64,000 nucleotides of DNA from the NCBI GenBank assembly GCA_002281775.1, contig NCGY01000006.1, positions 1 to 64,000 on the forward strand. Reading direction: 5' to 3'. Made by a program: the position numbers and the translations under genes. Under the pieces are notes generated by a model that saw only the letters and a list, made by a program, of their open reading frames with translations, did no database searches and was not told where the DNA came from. Below, piece after piece: positions 8,955-16,270 of this stretch. This DNA is from Hydrogenophilales bacterium 16-64-46. GTDB taxonomy: Bacteria; Pseudomonadota; Gammaproteobacteria; Burkholderiales; Thiobacillaceae. How positions within the stretch are numbered: the first letter of the stretch is position 1; each line of letters opens with the position of its first letter.

Positions 8955-9676
8955 ATCCCAAACTCTTGCTCGCGGCCTGTTTCCTGCCGCTTTTCCCCTT
9001 CTCGATGCTGTTCAACGGCGTGTTCGCGCGTGTTCGCCAGCCGCTGGCGCGCGCGGTGCTGCTGCTCGCCTGGCCGCAGGCCGGCCTCTGGCTCGTGCAG
9101 CAGGCAGGCGGCCTGCCGGACTGGATGGCACCGTGGGCGCTGGCGACTGCGCTGCTCTATGCCCTGCGTGCCCTGTCCCTGCGTGACGCCGGGCAATGGA
9201 CCGGCTTTCTCGCCACGGCGCTGGGCGCGCTGGTCTGGCTGCGGCCGGAGCTTGCAATCGTCTGGGCGTTCTTTGTCCCGCTGGCGCTGCTGGCGCTGAT
9301 CACGGGGGCCATCGTCACGCGCTACGGCGCGGCGTATGCGGGCTACCCCGATGCGCTCGCGCAGCGTTCGCCGCGCCTTGCCGGTGTGTTCGTCATCGCC
9401 GTTCTGGTGGCGACCGGCACGCCGCCCTTCGCCGGATTCTTTGCCTGGCTGGCCCTGGCACTGGCAGCAACACCGGGGATTGCGCTGGGTTTGCTGGCGG
9501 CGTGGCTGTTGTGGAGTTGGGCCGCAATCCGTCTGATCCAGGGCTTGGTCGTGGGGGAAGCGCCACTGGATGGCGTGCAGCCCGATGACCTGGGACGGGG
9601 TCAGACCTGGCTCCTGGCCCTGGCTATTGTGGGCCTGCTGCTGGGTGGGCTATGGCTGGCCGGAGGACTGACATGA
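8951..9676 (+). CDS. Small Mrp/NuoN-like membrane protein of the dab operon
   Basis: A 241-residue, very hydrophobic protein with about seven predicted helices. It contains ATGTPPFAGFFAWLALALA, resembling the G-x-PP-x-x-GF segment of antiporter-like subunits of complex I and Mrp complexes, but the length is only half of NuoM/NuoN. It overlaps dabB (ATGA at 8951-8954) and dabA (ATGA at 9673-9676), so the three are a tightly coupled unit. The minimal characterised DAB complex is two proteins; this third membrane subunit may widen or stabilise the DabB channel. Function unknown. Confidence 0.72.
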   Translation: MNPKLLLAACFLPLFPFSMLFNGVFARVRQPLARAVLLLAWPQAGLWLVQQAGGLPDWMAPWALATALLYALRALSLRDAGQWTGFLATALGALVWLRPELAIVWAFFVPLALLALITGAIVTRYGAAYAGYPDALAQRSPRLAGVFVIAVLVATGTPPFAGFFAWLALALAATPGIALGLLAAWLLWSWAAIRLIQGLVVGEAPLDGVQPDDLGRGQTWLLALAIVGLLLGGLWLAGGLT

Positions 9677-12600
9677 CACTGGAGCTGGGTGCGAGCCTGC
9701 GCGTGCGCGCGTTGGTGTACGTGGCGGGCGAGCGTATTCCGTTTTTCTGGCCGATGCGCGGCTTCATCCACCACAATCCGCTGCATGGCTTCGAGCATAT
9801 GCCGTTTGAGCAGGCGGTCGAGGCCGGTGCCGCCCTGTTTCATGCGCGGGTGTTTCCCTCGCGCCTGGATCGTCAGCGCGCGCTGGCGCAGGGGGAAATC
9901 GACGGCGCAGACCTCGACGCCCGGATTGCCGGTTTTGCGGCCAGCCGGCCAGCCACGCAGGGGATCGATCTTGCACGCTGGCTGCGGACGCTGGCGCGCG
10001 ATTGTCCGCGTCCCCTGCTGCCGGACGCCGTCCCCTCGGCGGCGGCCGTGGCCGCCGTGCTGGCAGGCCGCGACCCCGAGTACGTGCCGCCGGCGGCGGG
10101 CGCGCTCGAAGCCACTCTGCGCGCGCGCCTGCTCGACGGCTGTCCGCCGCTGGAAGCGATGGACGCCCTGTACGGCAGTTCGCTCGCCGAAACGCTGGAC
10201 GAACTGACGATCAAGAGCTGCCTCGACTTCTTCGACGAAGGTCAGTCGGCGTGGGCCATGCCCGGGCGCTCGCGCGGGTTTTATTACGCCTGGCGCGATC
10301 TCGCGCGGCGCAACCTGCGTTTCCTGCTGCGTGGCCTGCGCCTCAAGCAGGTGCTCGACGCGGCTGTCACGCCCGAGGCGATGATCGTCCACGTCATGCG
10401 CGAGCTGGGCGTGCCGGAAGAAGACTGGCAGGCCGTGATCGCGCGCGAGCTGGCCCGCCTGCATGGCTGGGCGGGGTTTGTGCGCTGGCGTGCGCAGGCG
10501 TCCCGCCATTACTGGGCGCAGCGCTACCCCGCCGACCTGGTCGATTTCCTGGCGGTGCGACTGGCCCTGGGGCTGGCGCTGCTGCGCCAGCGCAGCCGGG
10601 GCGGCCGCATTCCGTTTGACCGGCCCGCGCTGGCCAACAGCATCGCCACGCGTCCGGCTGAACTGGCGCTGCGGGTCGCGTTCCACGACGGCATGCTGCC
10701 GGCGACGCTGGCGGCCGAAGTCGAGCGTGCGCTGGCGCGCGGCCATGCGCCGACGCTGGATGCCCTGCATCAGCAGGCGAGCCGGCAACAGCAGGCCGCG
10801 GCTGCCGGGGCCTGCGCTGCCGGCTTGCGTGCCCTGGCAATCCGCGCCGGCCAGCCCGGTGCGCCTGACCGGCTCGATGAGGGCGCGCTCGCCAGCCTGC
10901 TCGACAGCATCGCCGCCTTCGAACACGCCGAAGGCATGATCTGGCTGCACGCGGCGGAATCGCGCGCGGTCCACCGGCTGCTCGACACGGCCCGGCAGGA
11001 CGACCCGCCGCCGCGTCCCAAGCGGCCGTTCGCGCAGGCACTGTTCTGTATCGACACCCGCTCCGAACGCATCCGCCGCCATCTCGAGAGCGCGGGCGAT
11101 TACCAGACCTTCGGCCTCGCGGGCTTCTTCGGTGTGCCGGTGAGCCACATGGCGCTGGGGCACGGCAGCGAGACGGCGTTGTGTCCGGTGATCCTCACGC
11201 CGAAAAACGTGGTGCCGGAACTGTCATTGGCCGGGGCGCTCGACACCACCGCCCTGTCGGCGCTGGAAAAAACCCTGCACGAACTGAAGGAGTCGGTGTT
11301 CTCGCCCTTCGCCACGGTCGAGGCGGTGGGCCTGCTGTTCGGCTTCGACATGGTCGGCAAGACCGTCGCGCCGCGTAGCTACCTCGCCTGGCGCAAGCGG
11401 ATGCACGCGCGCCGTGAACCGACGCGCCTGCTGATCGACAAGTTCAGTCGCGACGAGGCCGATTCCATCGTGCGAGCGGTGCAGCGTGCACTCATCGTCA
11501 AGGCGCTGCGGCGCGAGTTCAAGCTGGAAGCCGAACACGTGTCGGACGACAAAGTCCGCGAGCTGCGTGAAGCCGCGCTCGCGGGTGCCAGCGCGGTACC
11601 GGGCTTCGCCGCGCTGGCAAAACTCGACGGTGCGCGCGTCGCCGCCTTCCTTGACAGCCTGCGCCGCGACTACCGCATCAACCGCGCGTTTGCCGACGCG
11701 CAGATGGAACAGCTCGCGCGCATCGGCTTCACCCTCGACGAGCAGGTGGGCTATGTCGGCCAGACGCTGCGCGCCATCGGCCTTACCGGCAATTTCTCGC
11801 GCTTTGTCCTGCTGGTGGGGCACGGCAGCCATTCGGAAAACAATCCGTATGAATCGGCCCTCGACTGCGGTGCCTGCGGCGGCAACCACGGCCTGGTGAG
11901 TGCGCGGGTGCTGGCGGCCATGGCCAACAAACCCGGCGTGCGCCGTCGCCTGCGCGAACAGGGGATCGATATCCCGGGCGATGCCTGGTTCGTGCCCGCG
12001 CTGCACGACACCACCAGTGACGCCATCGCCTTGCACGATCTCGACCTGTTGCCGAGTTCGCATCTGGTCTACCTCGACCGCTTGCGCGAAGGCTTCACCG
12101 CCGCCTCCCGGCTGACCGCAGCCGAACGCGTGCCGGCGCTGGAACCGACCGCGGCGGTGCTCGACCCGCAGACGGCAGCTGCACGCGCGGCGCGCAACGC
12201 ACTTGACTGGTCGCAGGCGCGGCCCGAATGGGGCCTGTCACGCAACGCCTGGTTCGTCATCGGGCGACGCCAGTTCACCCGCGATGCCATGTTCGACGGA
12301 AGGGCCTTCCTGCATTCCTACGACTGGCGTCTCGACCCCAAACGCCGCCTGCTGGAAAGCATCCTCACCGGCCCGCTGGTGGTGGGACAGTGGATCAACA
12401 TGGAGCATTATTTTTCCGCCGTCGACAACGAACGCTTCGGCAGCGGCAGCAAGGTGTATCACAACGTCGCCGGGCGCTTTGGCGTGATGACGGGCAACCT
12501 GTCCGACCTGCGTACCGGCCTGCCGGCGCAGACCGTGCTGAAGGACGGCGTGCCCTACCATGAGCCGCTGCGTCTGGTGGCGGCGATCGAAGCGCCGCTC

Positions 12601-12786
12601 GACCACGCCCGTCGTGCGGTCGAAGGCGTGGTCGCCGTCAAGCGACTGGTGCACAACGGCTGGATCCGCCTGCTGGTGATCGACCCCGAAACACGCCGCG
12701 CGCATCTTTTCGAGGCCGGCGCATGGCACGCACTCGACCGGCCGGTTGGTGCGGCGATGGCCCACATCTACAAGGAGTCCGCATGA
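9673..12786 (+). CDS. dabA: DabA, carbonic-anhydrase-like subunit of the DAB inorganic carbon pump (DUF2309)
   Basis: A 1037-residue cytosolic/peripheral zinc protein that, with DabB, is thought to hydrate CO2 vectorially using an ion gradient. The beta-CA-like active site can be read: Cys459 and Asp461 in LFCIDTRSE, His717 in LLVGHGSHSENN and Cys732 in LDCGACGG. The spacings (2 and 15 residues) equal those of the essential Cys351, Asp353, His524 and Cys539 of Halothiobacillus DabA2. The protein is about 200 residues longer than DabA2, as in the larger DabA type. Start ATG 9673 overlaps the previous stop; the PII-like gene overlaps its own stop. Confidence 0.95.
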   Translation: MTLELGASLRVRALVYVAGERIPFFWPMRGFIHHNPLHGFEHMPFEQAVEAGAALFHARVFPSRLDRQRALAQGEIDGADLDARIAGFAASRPATQGIDLARWLRTLARDCPRPLLPDAVPSAAAVAAVLAGRDPEYVPPAAGALEATLRARLLDGCPPLEAMDALYGSSLAETLDELTIKSCLDFFDEGQSAWAMPGRSRGFYYAWRDLARRNLRFLLRGLRLKQVLDAAVTPEAMIVHVMRELGVPEEDWQAVIARELARLHGWAGFVRWRAQASRHYWAQRYPADLVDFLAVRLALGLALLRQRSRGGRIPFDRPALANSIATRPAELALRVAFHDGMLPATLAAEVERALARGHAPTLDALHQQASRQQQAAAAGACAAGLRALAIRAGQPGAPDRLDEGALASLLDSIAAFEHAEGMIWLHAAESRAVHRLLDTARQDDPPPRPKRPFAQALFCIDTRSERIRRHLESAGDYQTFGLAGFFGVPVSHMALGHGSETALCPVILTPKNVVPELSLAGALDTTALSALEKTLHELKESVFSPFATVEAVGLLFGFDMVGKTVAPRSYLAWRKRMHARREPTRLLIDKFSRDEADSIVRAVQRALIVKALRREFKLEAEHVSDDKVRELREAALAGASAVPGFAALAKLDGARVAAFLDSLRRDYRINRAFADAQMEQLARIGFTLDEQVGYVGQTLRAIGLTGNFSRFVLLVGHGSHSENNPYESALDCGACGGNHGLVSARVLAAMANKPGVRRRLREQGIDIPGDAWFVPALHDTTSDAIALHDLDLLPSSHLVYLDRLREGFTAASRLTAAERVPALEPTAAVLDPQTAAARAARNALDWSQARPEWGLSRNAWFVIGRRQFTRDAMFDGRAFLHSYDWRLDPKRRLLESILTGPLVVGQWINMEHYFSAVDNERFGSGSKVYHNVAGRFGVMTGNLSDLRTGLPAQTVLKDGVPYHEPLRLVAAIEAPLDHARRAVEGVVAVKRLVHNGWIRLLVIDPETRRAHLFEAGAWHALDRPVGAAMAHIYKESA

Positions 12787-13112
12787 TGAACAGCCTCAAC
12801 CTCAGTTCGCTGAAAAAACTGGAGATCATTCTCGACGGCGAGCACCGCGAATTCGCGACCGACCTGCTCGATCGTGCCGGCGTCACCGGCTACACCATCG
12901 TCAACAATCTCTCTGGCAAGGGCAGCCAGGGCTTCCACGAAGGGCACCTGATGTTCAACGAGGACAACGTGCTGGTGATGATCATCGCGGCCGTGCCGGC
13001 AGAGCTGGTGGCCCCGATCCTGGAGGGGTTTGCGCCGTTCTACGACGCGCACTCCGGCGTGGTGTTCGTGTCGGACATCCAGGTCGCGCGGCTGGTGAAA
13101 TTCAAGCCCTGA
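12783..13112 (+). CDS. PII-like signalling protein of the dab operon
   Basis: A 109-residue protein of ferredoxin-like PII fold: MMNSLNLSSLKKLEIILDGE, then GVTGYTIVNNLSGKGSQG (the PII GxTGYTV/T-loop region), then NVLVMIIAAVPAELV and a C-terminal VVFVSDIQVARL. PII-like proteins encoded with carboxysome or bicarbonate-transport genes bind adenine nucleotides and in one case (CPII of Thiomonas) bicarbonate. By position it most likely tunes DabAB. ATG 12783 overlaps the dabA stop; an ATG three bases later is the alternative. It converges on cbbR, ten bases away. Confidence 0.82.
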   Translation: MMNSLNLSSLKKLEIILDGEHREFATDLLDRAGVTGYTIVNNLSGKGSQGFHEGHLMFNEDNVLVMIIAAVPAELVAPILEGFAPFYDAHSGVVFVSDIQVARLVKFKP

Positions 13113-13122
13113 TGAGCCAGGC

Positions 13123-14046
13123 TCAGCCGGGGGGCGGGCCGACGGGCGTGACGACGATGCGTTCGGCCTCGTCCATCACGAAGTCGAGGAAGGACTGCGC
13201 CACCGCCGAGAAGCGCTTGCCCTGCCGATGCACCGCGTACCAGTAGCGCTGCAGCGGAAAGCCCGCCACGTCGAGCACGGCCAGGCGGTCGAGCGCCAGT
13301 TCCATCTCCAGCGTGTGGATGGATACCACGCCCAGCCCCAGCCCCGCCTGCACCGCCTGCTTGATCGCCTCGTTGCTGCTCATTTCCATCGCCGCCTCGA
13401 ACGTGACACCCTGCTCGGAAAAGTGGCGTTCCGCCGCCATGCGCGTGCCGGAACCCGGTTCCCGCGTGATGAAGGGCTCGGCTGCCACCCGCGCCAGCGA
13501 CAGGTGGCGTTTGCCGGCCAGGGGGTGGGTGGGCGCGGCGATCACTACCAGCGGGTTGGCGAGGAAGGGATGGGCGACGAGATTCGACTCTTCCGGCGGC
13601 CGGCCCATGATCGCCAGATCCTTTTCCGAATCGGCGAGTCGCGCCAGGATGTGCTCGCGGTTCGAGACGTTGAGCGTCACCTTCACTTCGGGGTGGCGCT
13701 GGCAGAAGGCAGCAATGAGCCTGGGGGCAAAATAGTTCGCCGTGCTGGCGATGGTGATGTCGAGCTGGCCGCGTCGCACGCCGCGCATTTCCTCCAGCTC
13801 CAGCCGGGCCTCGGTGACCTTTTCCAGGATGGACTGGGCGTGCCGGTAGAGCGCACGGCCGGCATCGGTGAGGTGGATCTTCTTGCCGATCTGGTCAAAC
13901 AGCGGCATCCCCGCCTGCTCCTCCAGCTGGCGGATCTGCATGGAGACGGCGGGCTGGGTCATGTACAGCGACTCGGCAGCACGCGTGTAGCCGCCCAGAC
14001 GGGCGGCTGCCTCGAAGACCTGGAGCTGGCGCAAGGTGATGTGCAT
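13123..14046 (-). CDS. cbbR: LysR-type regulator CbbR
   Basis: A 307-residue LysR regulator: N-terminal winged HTH (MHITLRQLQVFEAAARLGGY, then AAESLYMTQPAVSMQIRQLEE) and a PBP2-type effector domain. In autotrophs CbbR activates cbb operons and senses metabolites such as RuBP or NADPH. It is divergent from cbbL with a 249-bp intergenic region carrying T-N11-A dyads, the standard arrangement. The window shows the same dyad before dabB, suggesting that this regulator serves both operons. No second LysR gene adjoins dab. Confidence 0.93.
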   Translation of the reverse strand: MHITLRQLQVFEAAARLGGYTRAAESLYMTQPAVSMQIRQLEEQAGMPLFDQIGKKIHLTDAGRALYRHAQSILEKVTEARLELEEMRGVRRGQLDITIASTANYFAPRLIAAFCQRHPEVKVTLNVSNREHILARLADSEKDLAIMGRPPEESNLVAHPFLANPLVVIAAPTHPLAGKRHLSLARVAAEPFITREPGSGTRMAAERHFSEQGVTFEAAMEMSSNEAIKQAVQAGLGLGVVSIHTLEMELALDRLAVLDVAGFPLQRYWYAVHRQGKRFSAVAQSFLDFVMDEAERIVVTPVGPPPG

Positions 14047-14056
14047 GGGACGAATG

Positions 14057-14071
14057 ATAACCTTTGGTTAT
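14057..14071. promoter_or_regulatory. Candidate CbbR operator of the cbb/cso operon
   Basis: The palindrome ATAACCTTTGGTTAT contains the T-N11-A LysR motif. It starts 11 bp upstream of the cbbR start codon, so it could also autoregulate cbbR. It differs from the dab copy at 7171 by a single central base. Confidence 0.7.
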
Positions 14072-14090
14072 GGTTTTCATCATCAATATG

Positions 14091-14122
14091 AATTGTCAAT
14101 TATGTAATTCCGCGAGTAGGGT
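14091..14122 (+). promoter_or_regulatory. Candidate cbbL promoter with overlapping dyad
   Basis: TTGTCA (14093-14098), 18-bp spacer, TAGGGT (14117-14122). The dyad AATTGTCAATT at 14091-14101 overlaps the -35, a likely CbbR activation site. A leader of about 165 nt follows before cbbL. Confidence 0.5.
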
Positions 14123-14295
14123 TACGGTCGCGTCATGGCCCCCGGGTCGTGACAAAGTCATCGGGAAGCTTTGAACAAGCGCCCTGCAGCGATGCGGAGT
14201 GGTTGTTCAGGGTTTCCTGGGGTCGGCGCAACTGGCCGGCCAAATTCGGGTTTGGAGTACTTGTCTTCTGAATCAGCACGCTAAGGAGTAAACAT

Positions 14296-15717
14296 ATGGC
14301 AGTGAAAACCTACCAGGCCGGGGTAAAGGAATACCGGCAGACCTACTGGATGCCGGAGTACACCCCTCTGGATACCGACATCCTTGCCTGCTTCAAGATC
14401 ACCCCGCAGGCCGGGATCGATCGCGAAGAAGCCGCTGCAGCCGTCGCCGCTGAGTCGTCGACCGGTACGTGGACCACGGTGTGGACTGACCTCCTGACCG
14501 ACATGGACTACTACAAGGGCCGTGCGTATCGCATCGAAGACGTGCCTGGCGACGATACCTGCTTCTACGCGTTCATCGCCTACCCGATCGACCTGTTCGA
14601 AGAAGGTTCGGTCGTCAACGTGTTCACCTCGCTGGTGGGTAACGTGTTCGGCTTCAAGGCGATCCGTGCCCTGCGTCTGGAAGACATCCGCTTCCCGATT
14701 GCTTACGTGAAAACCTGTAATGGCCCGCCCAACGGCATCCAGGTCGAACGCGACGTGATGAACAAGTACGGCCGTCCGCTGCTGGGCTGCACCATCAAGC
14801 CGAAGCTGGGTCTGTCGGGCAAGAACTACGGTCGCGCTGTGTACGAATGCCTGCGCGGCGGTCTGGACTTCACCAAGGACGACGAAAACATCAACTCCCA
14901 GCCGTTCATGCGCTGGAAGCAGCGTTTCGACTTCGTCCAGGAAGCCACCCTGAAAGCTGAAGCCGAAACCGGCGAGCGCAAGGGTCACTACCTGAACGTT
15001 ACCGCGCCGACGCCTGACGAGATGATGAAACGTGCCGAGTACGCCAAGTCCATCGGCGCACCGATCATCATGCACGACTACATCACCGGCGGCTTCTGCG
15101 CCAACACCGGCCTGGCCCAATGGTGCCGCGACAACGGCCTGCTGCTGCACATCCACCGCGCGATGCACGCCGTGCTCGACCGCAACCCGCACCATGGTAT
15201 CCACTTCCGCGTCCTGACCAAGATCCTGCGTCTGTCGGGCGGCGACCACCTGCACACCGGTACCGTCGTCGGCAAGCTCGAAGGCGACCGTGCTTCGACC
15301 CTGGGCTGGATCGACCTGCTGCGTGAATCCTTCGTGCCGGAAGACCGCTCGCGCGGCATCTTCTTCGACCAGGACTGGGGTTCGATGCCCGGCGCGTTCG
15401 CCGTGGCTTCGGGTGGTATCCACGTTTGGCACATGCCCGCGCTGGTCAACATCTTCGGTGACGACTCGGTGCTGCAGTTCGGTGGCGGCACGCTCGGCCA
15501 CCCCTGGGGCAACGCCGCCGGTGCGCACGCCAACCGCGTCGCGCTTGAGGCCTGCGTCCAGGCGCGCAACGAAGGCCGTGCCATCGAAAAAGAAGGCAAG
15601 GAGATTCTGACCGCCGCCGCTGCCAGCAGCCCGGAACTGAAGATCGCCATGGAAACGTGGAAAGAGATCAAGTTCGAGTTCGACACCGTCGACAAGCTGG
15701 ACATCGCGAACAAGTAA
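14296..15717 (+). CDS. cbbL: RuBisCO large subunit, form IA (carboxysomal)
   Basis: A 473-residue large subunit that fixes CO2 onto RuBP. Active-site features include [19 protein letters not shown] (shown in part) with the carbamylated Lys at residue 194, the [14 protein letters not shown] loop, and the C-terminal lid residues [15 protein letters not shown]. The N-terminus [20 protein letters not shown] is typical of form IA. Start ATG 14296 follows AAGGAG at 14283. Its position directly before cbbS and csoS2 makes it the carboxysomal enzyme. It is the first gene of a long plus-strand operon. Confidence 0.98.
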   Translation: MAVKTYQAGVKEYRQTYWMPEYTPLDTDILACFKITPQAGIDREEAAAAVAAESSTGTWTTVWTDLLTDMDYYKGRAYRIEDVPGDDTCFYAFIAYPIDLFEEGSVVNVFTSLVGNVFGFKAIRALRLEDIRFPIAYVKTCNGPPNGIQVERDVMNKYGRPLLGCTIKPKLGLSGKNYGRAVYECLRGGLDFTKDDENINSQPFMRWKQRFDFVQEATLKAEAETGERKGHYLNVTAPTPDEMMKRAEYAKSIGAPIIMHDYITGGFCANTGLAQWCRDNGLLLHIHRAMHAVLDRNPHHGIHFRVLTKILRLSGGDHLHTGTVVGKLEGDRASTLGWIDLLRESFVPEDRSRGIFFDQDWGSMPGAFAVASGGIHVWHMPALVNIFGDDSVLQFGGGTLGHPWGNAAGAHANRVALEACVQARNEGRAIEKEGKEILTAAAASSPELKIAMETWKEIKFEFDTVDKLDIANK

Positions 15718-15729
15718 TCGATGCGTGAT

Positions 15730-15755
15730 GGCGGGGCGTGCCTGCGCGCCCCGCC
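15730..15755 (+). other. Intercistronic hairpin between cbbL and cbbS
   Basis: GGCGGGGCG (15730-15738) pairs with CGCCCCGCC (15747-15755) around an 8-nt loop. No U tract follows, so it is more likely an mRNA-stability element at the cbbL 3' end than a terminator. Confidence 0.55.
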
Positions 15756-15781
15756 TGACCTCAACCTGAAAGGACATAGAA

Positions 15782-16108
15782 ATGGCCGTACAAGCCTACA
15801 AAGCCGCTACCAAGTACGAAACCTTCTCGTACCTGCCTGCGATGACCGCCGACCAGATTCGCCGCCAGATCGCCTACGCGATCTCGCAAGGTTGGAACCC
15901 CGCTGTGGAACACAGCGAAAAAGGGGTCTCTTCCCGCGTGAACTACTGGTACATGTGGAAGCTGCCGCTGTTCGGCGAGCAGTCGGTTGACACCGTGCTG
16001 GCTGAAATCGAAGCCTGTCACCGCGAATTCCCGAACCATCTGGTTCGCTTCCTCGCGTACGACAACTATTCGCAGAGCCAGGGCATGGCTTTCGTCGTCT
16101 ACCGCTGA
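15782..16108 (+). CDS. cbbS: RuBisCO small subunit, carboxysomal form IA
   Basis: A 108-residue small subunit that caps the L8 core and, in alpha-carboxysomes, contributes to the surface bound by the CsoS2 N-terminal repeats. The sequence has [20 protein letters not shown], the WNPAVEHSE segment, [11 protein letters not shown] and [19 protein letters not shown], all standard for form IA. The ATG follows AAAGGACATAGA. Strong hairpins follow the stop codon. Confidence 0.97.
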   Translation: MAVQAYKAATKYETFSYLPAMTADQIRRQIAYAISQGWNPAVEHSEKGVSSRVNYWYMWKLPLFGEQSVDTVLAEIEACHREFPNHLVRFLAYDNYSQSQGMAFVVYR

Positions 16109-16114
16109 TCCGTT

Positions 16115-16135
16115 CCGGGCGGGGTTCCCGCCCGG
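16115..16135 (+). other. GC-rich hairpin just after cbbS
   Basis: CCGGGCGGG (16115-16123), loop GTT, CCCGCCCGG (16127-16135): a perfect 9-bp stem 6 nt after the cbbS stop. No U tract. It probably protects the cbbLS messenger from 3' decay or causes partial attenuation before csoS2. Confidence 0.6.
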
Positions 16136-16188
16136 CAGGCTGAGCAGTAACGACGTGTCCGGAGTACATACCCCGGGCAGGTAACACG

Positions 16189-16251
16189 CAACGAACGTTT
16201 AACCGGGTTCGTTGCGGCGACGGCCGGCGAGGACCGTCGCCCCAACGAACC
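16189..16251 (+). promoter_or_regulatory. Long hairpin with competing pairing upstream of csoS2
   Basis: GGTTCGTTG-C-GGCGACGG (16206-16223) pairs with CCGTCGCC-C-CAACGAACC (16234-16251): 17 pairs with one mismatch and a 10-nt loop, ending 19 nt before csoS2. The CAACGAAC at 16189-16196 repeats the 3' arm and could pair with the same GTTCGTTG, so two exclusive folds exist. A role in lowering shell-gene expression relative to RuBisCO is inferred. Confidence 0.55.
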
Positions 16252-16270
16252 GATTCTTTCGAGGACTGTG

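Noticed and set aside
7293..9676. NADH dehydrogenase (complex I) subunits
   Set aside because: No other nuo genes; tight coupling to DabA and PII-like genes identifies a DAB operon.
9601..11163. A 520-codon antisense frame over dabA
   Set aside because: Shadow of dabA third-position GC; no ribosome site or domain.
14281..15777. A 498-codon open frame antisense to cbbL
   Set aside because: It is the exact shadow of a highly biased GC-rich coding region; the cbbL product is certain and the antisense product has no recognisable domain.
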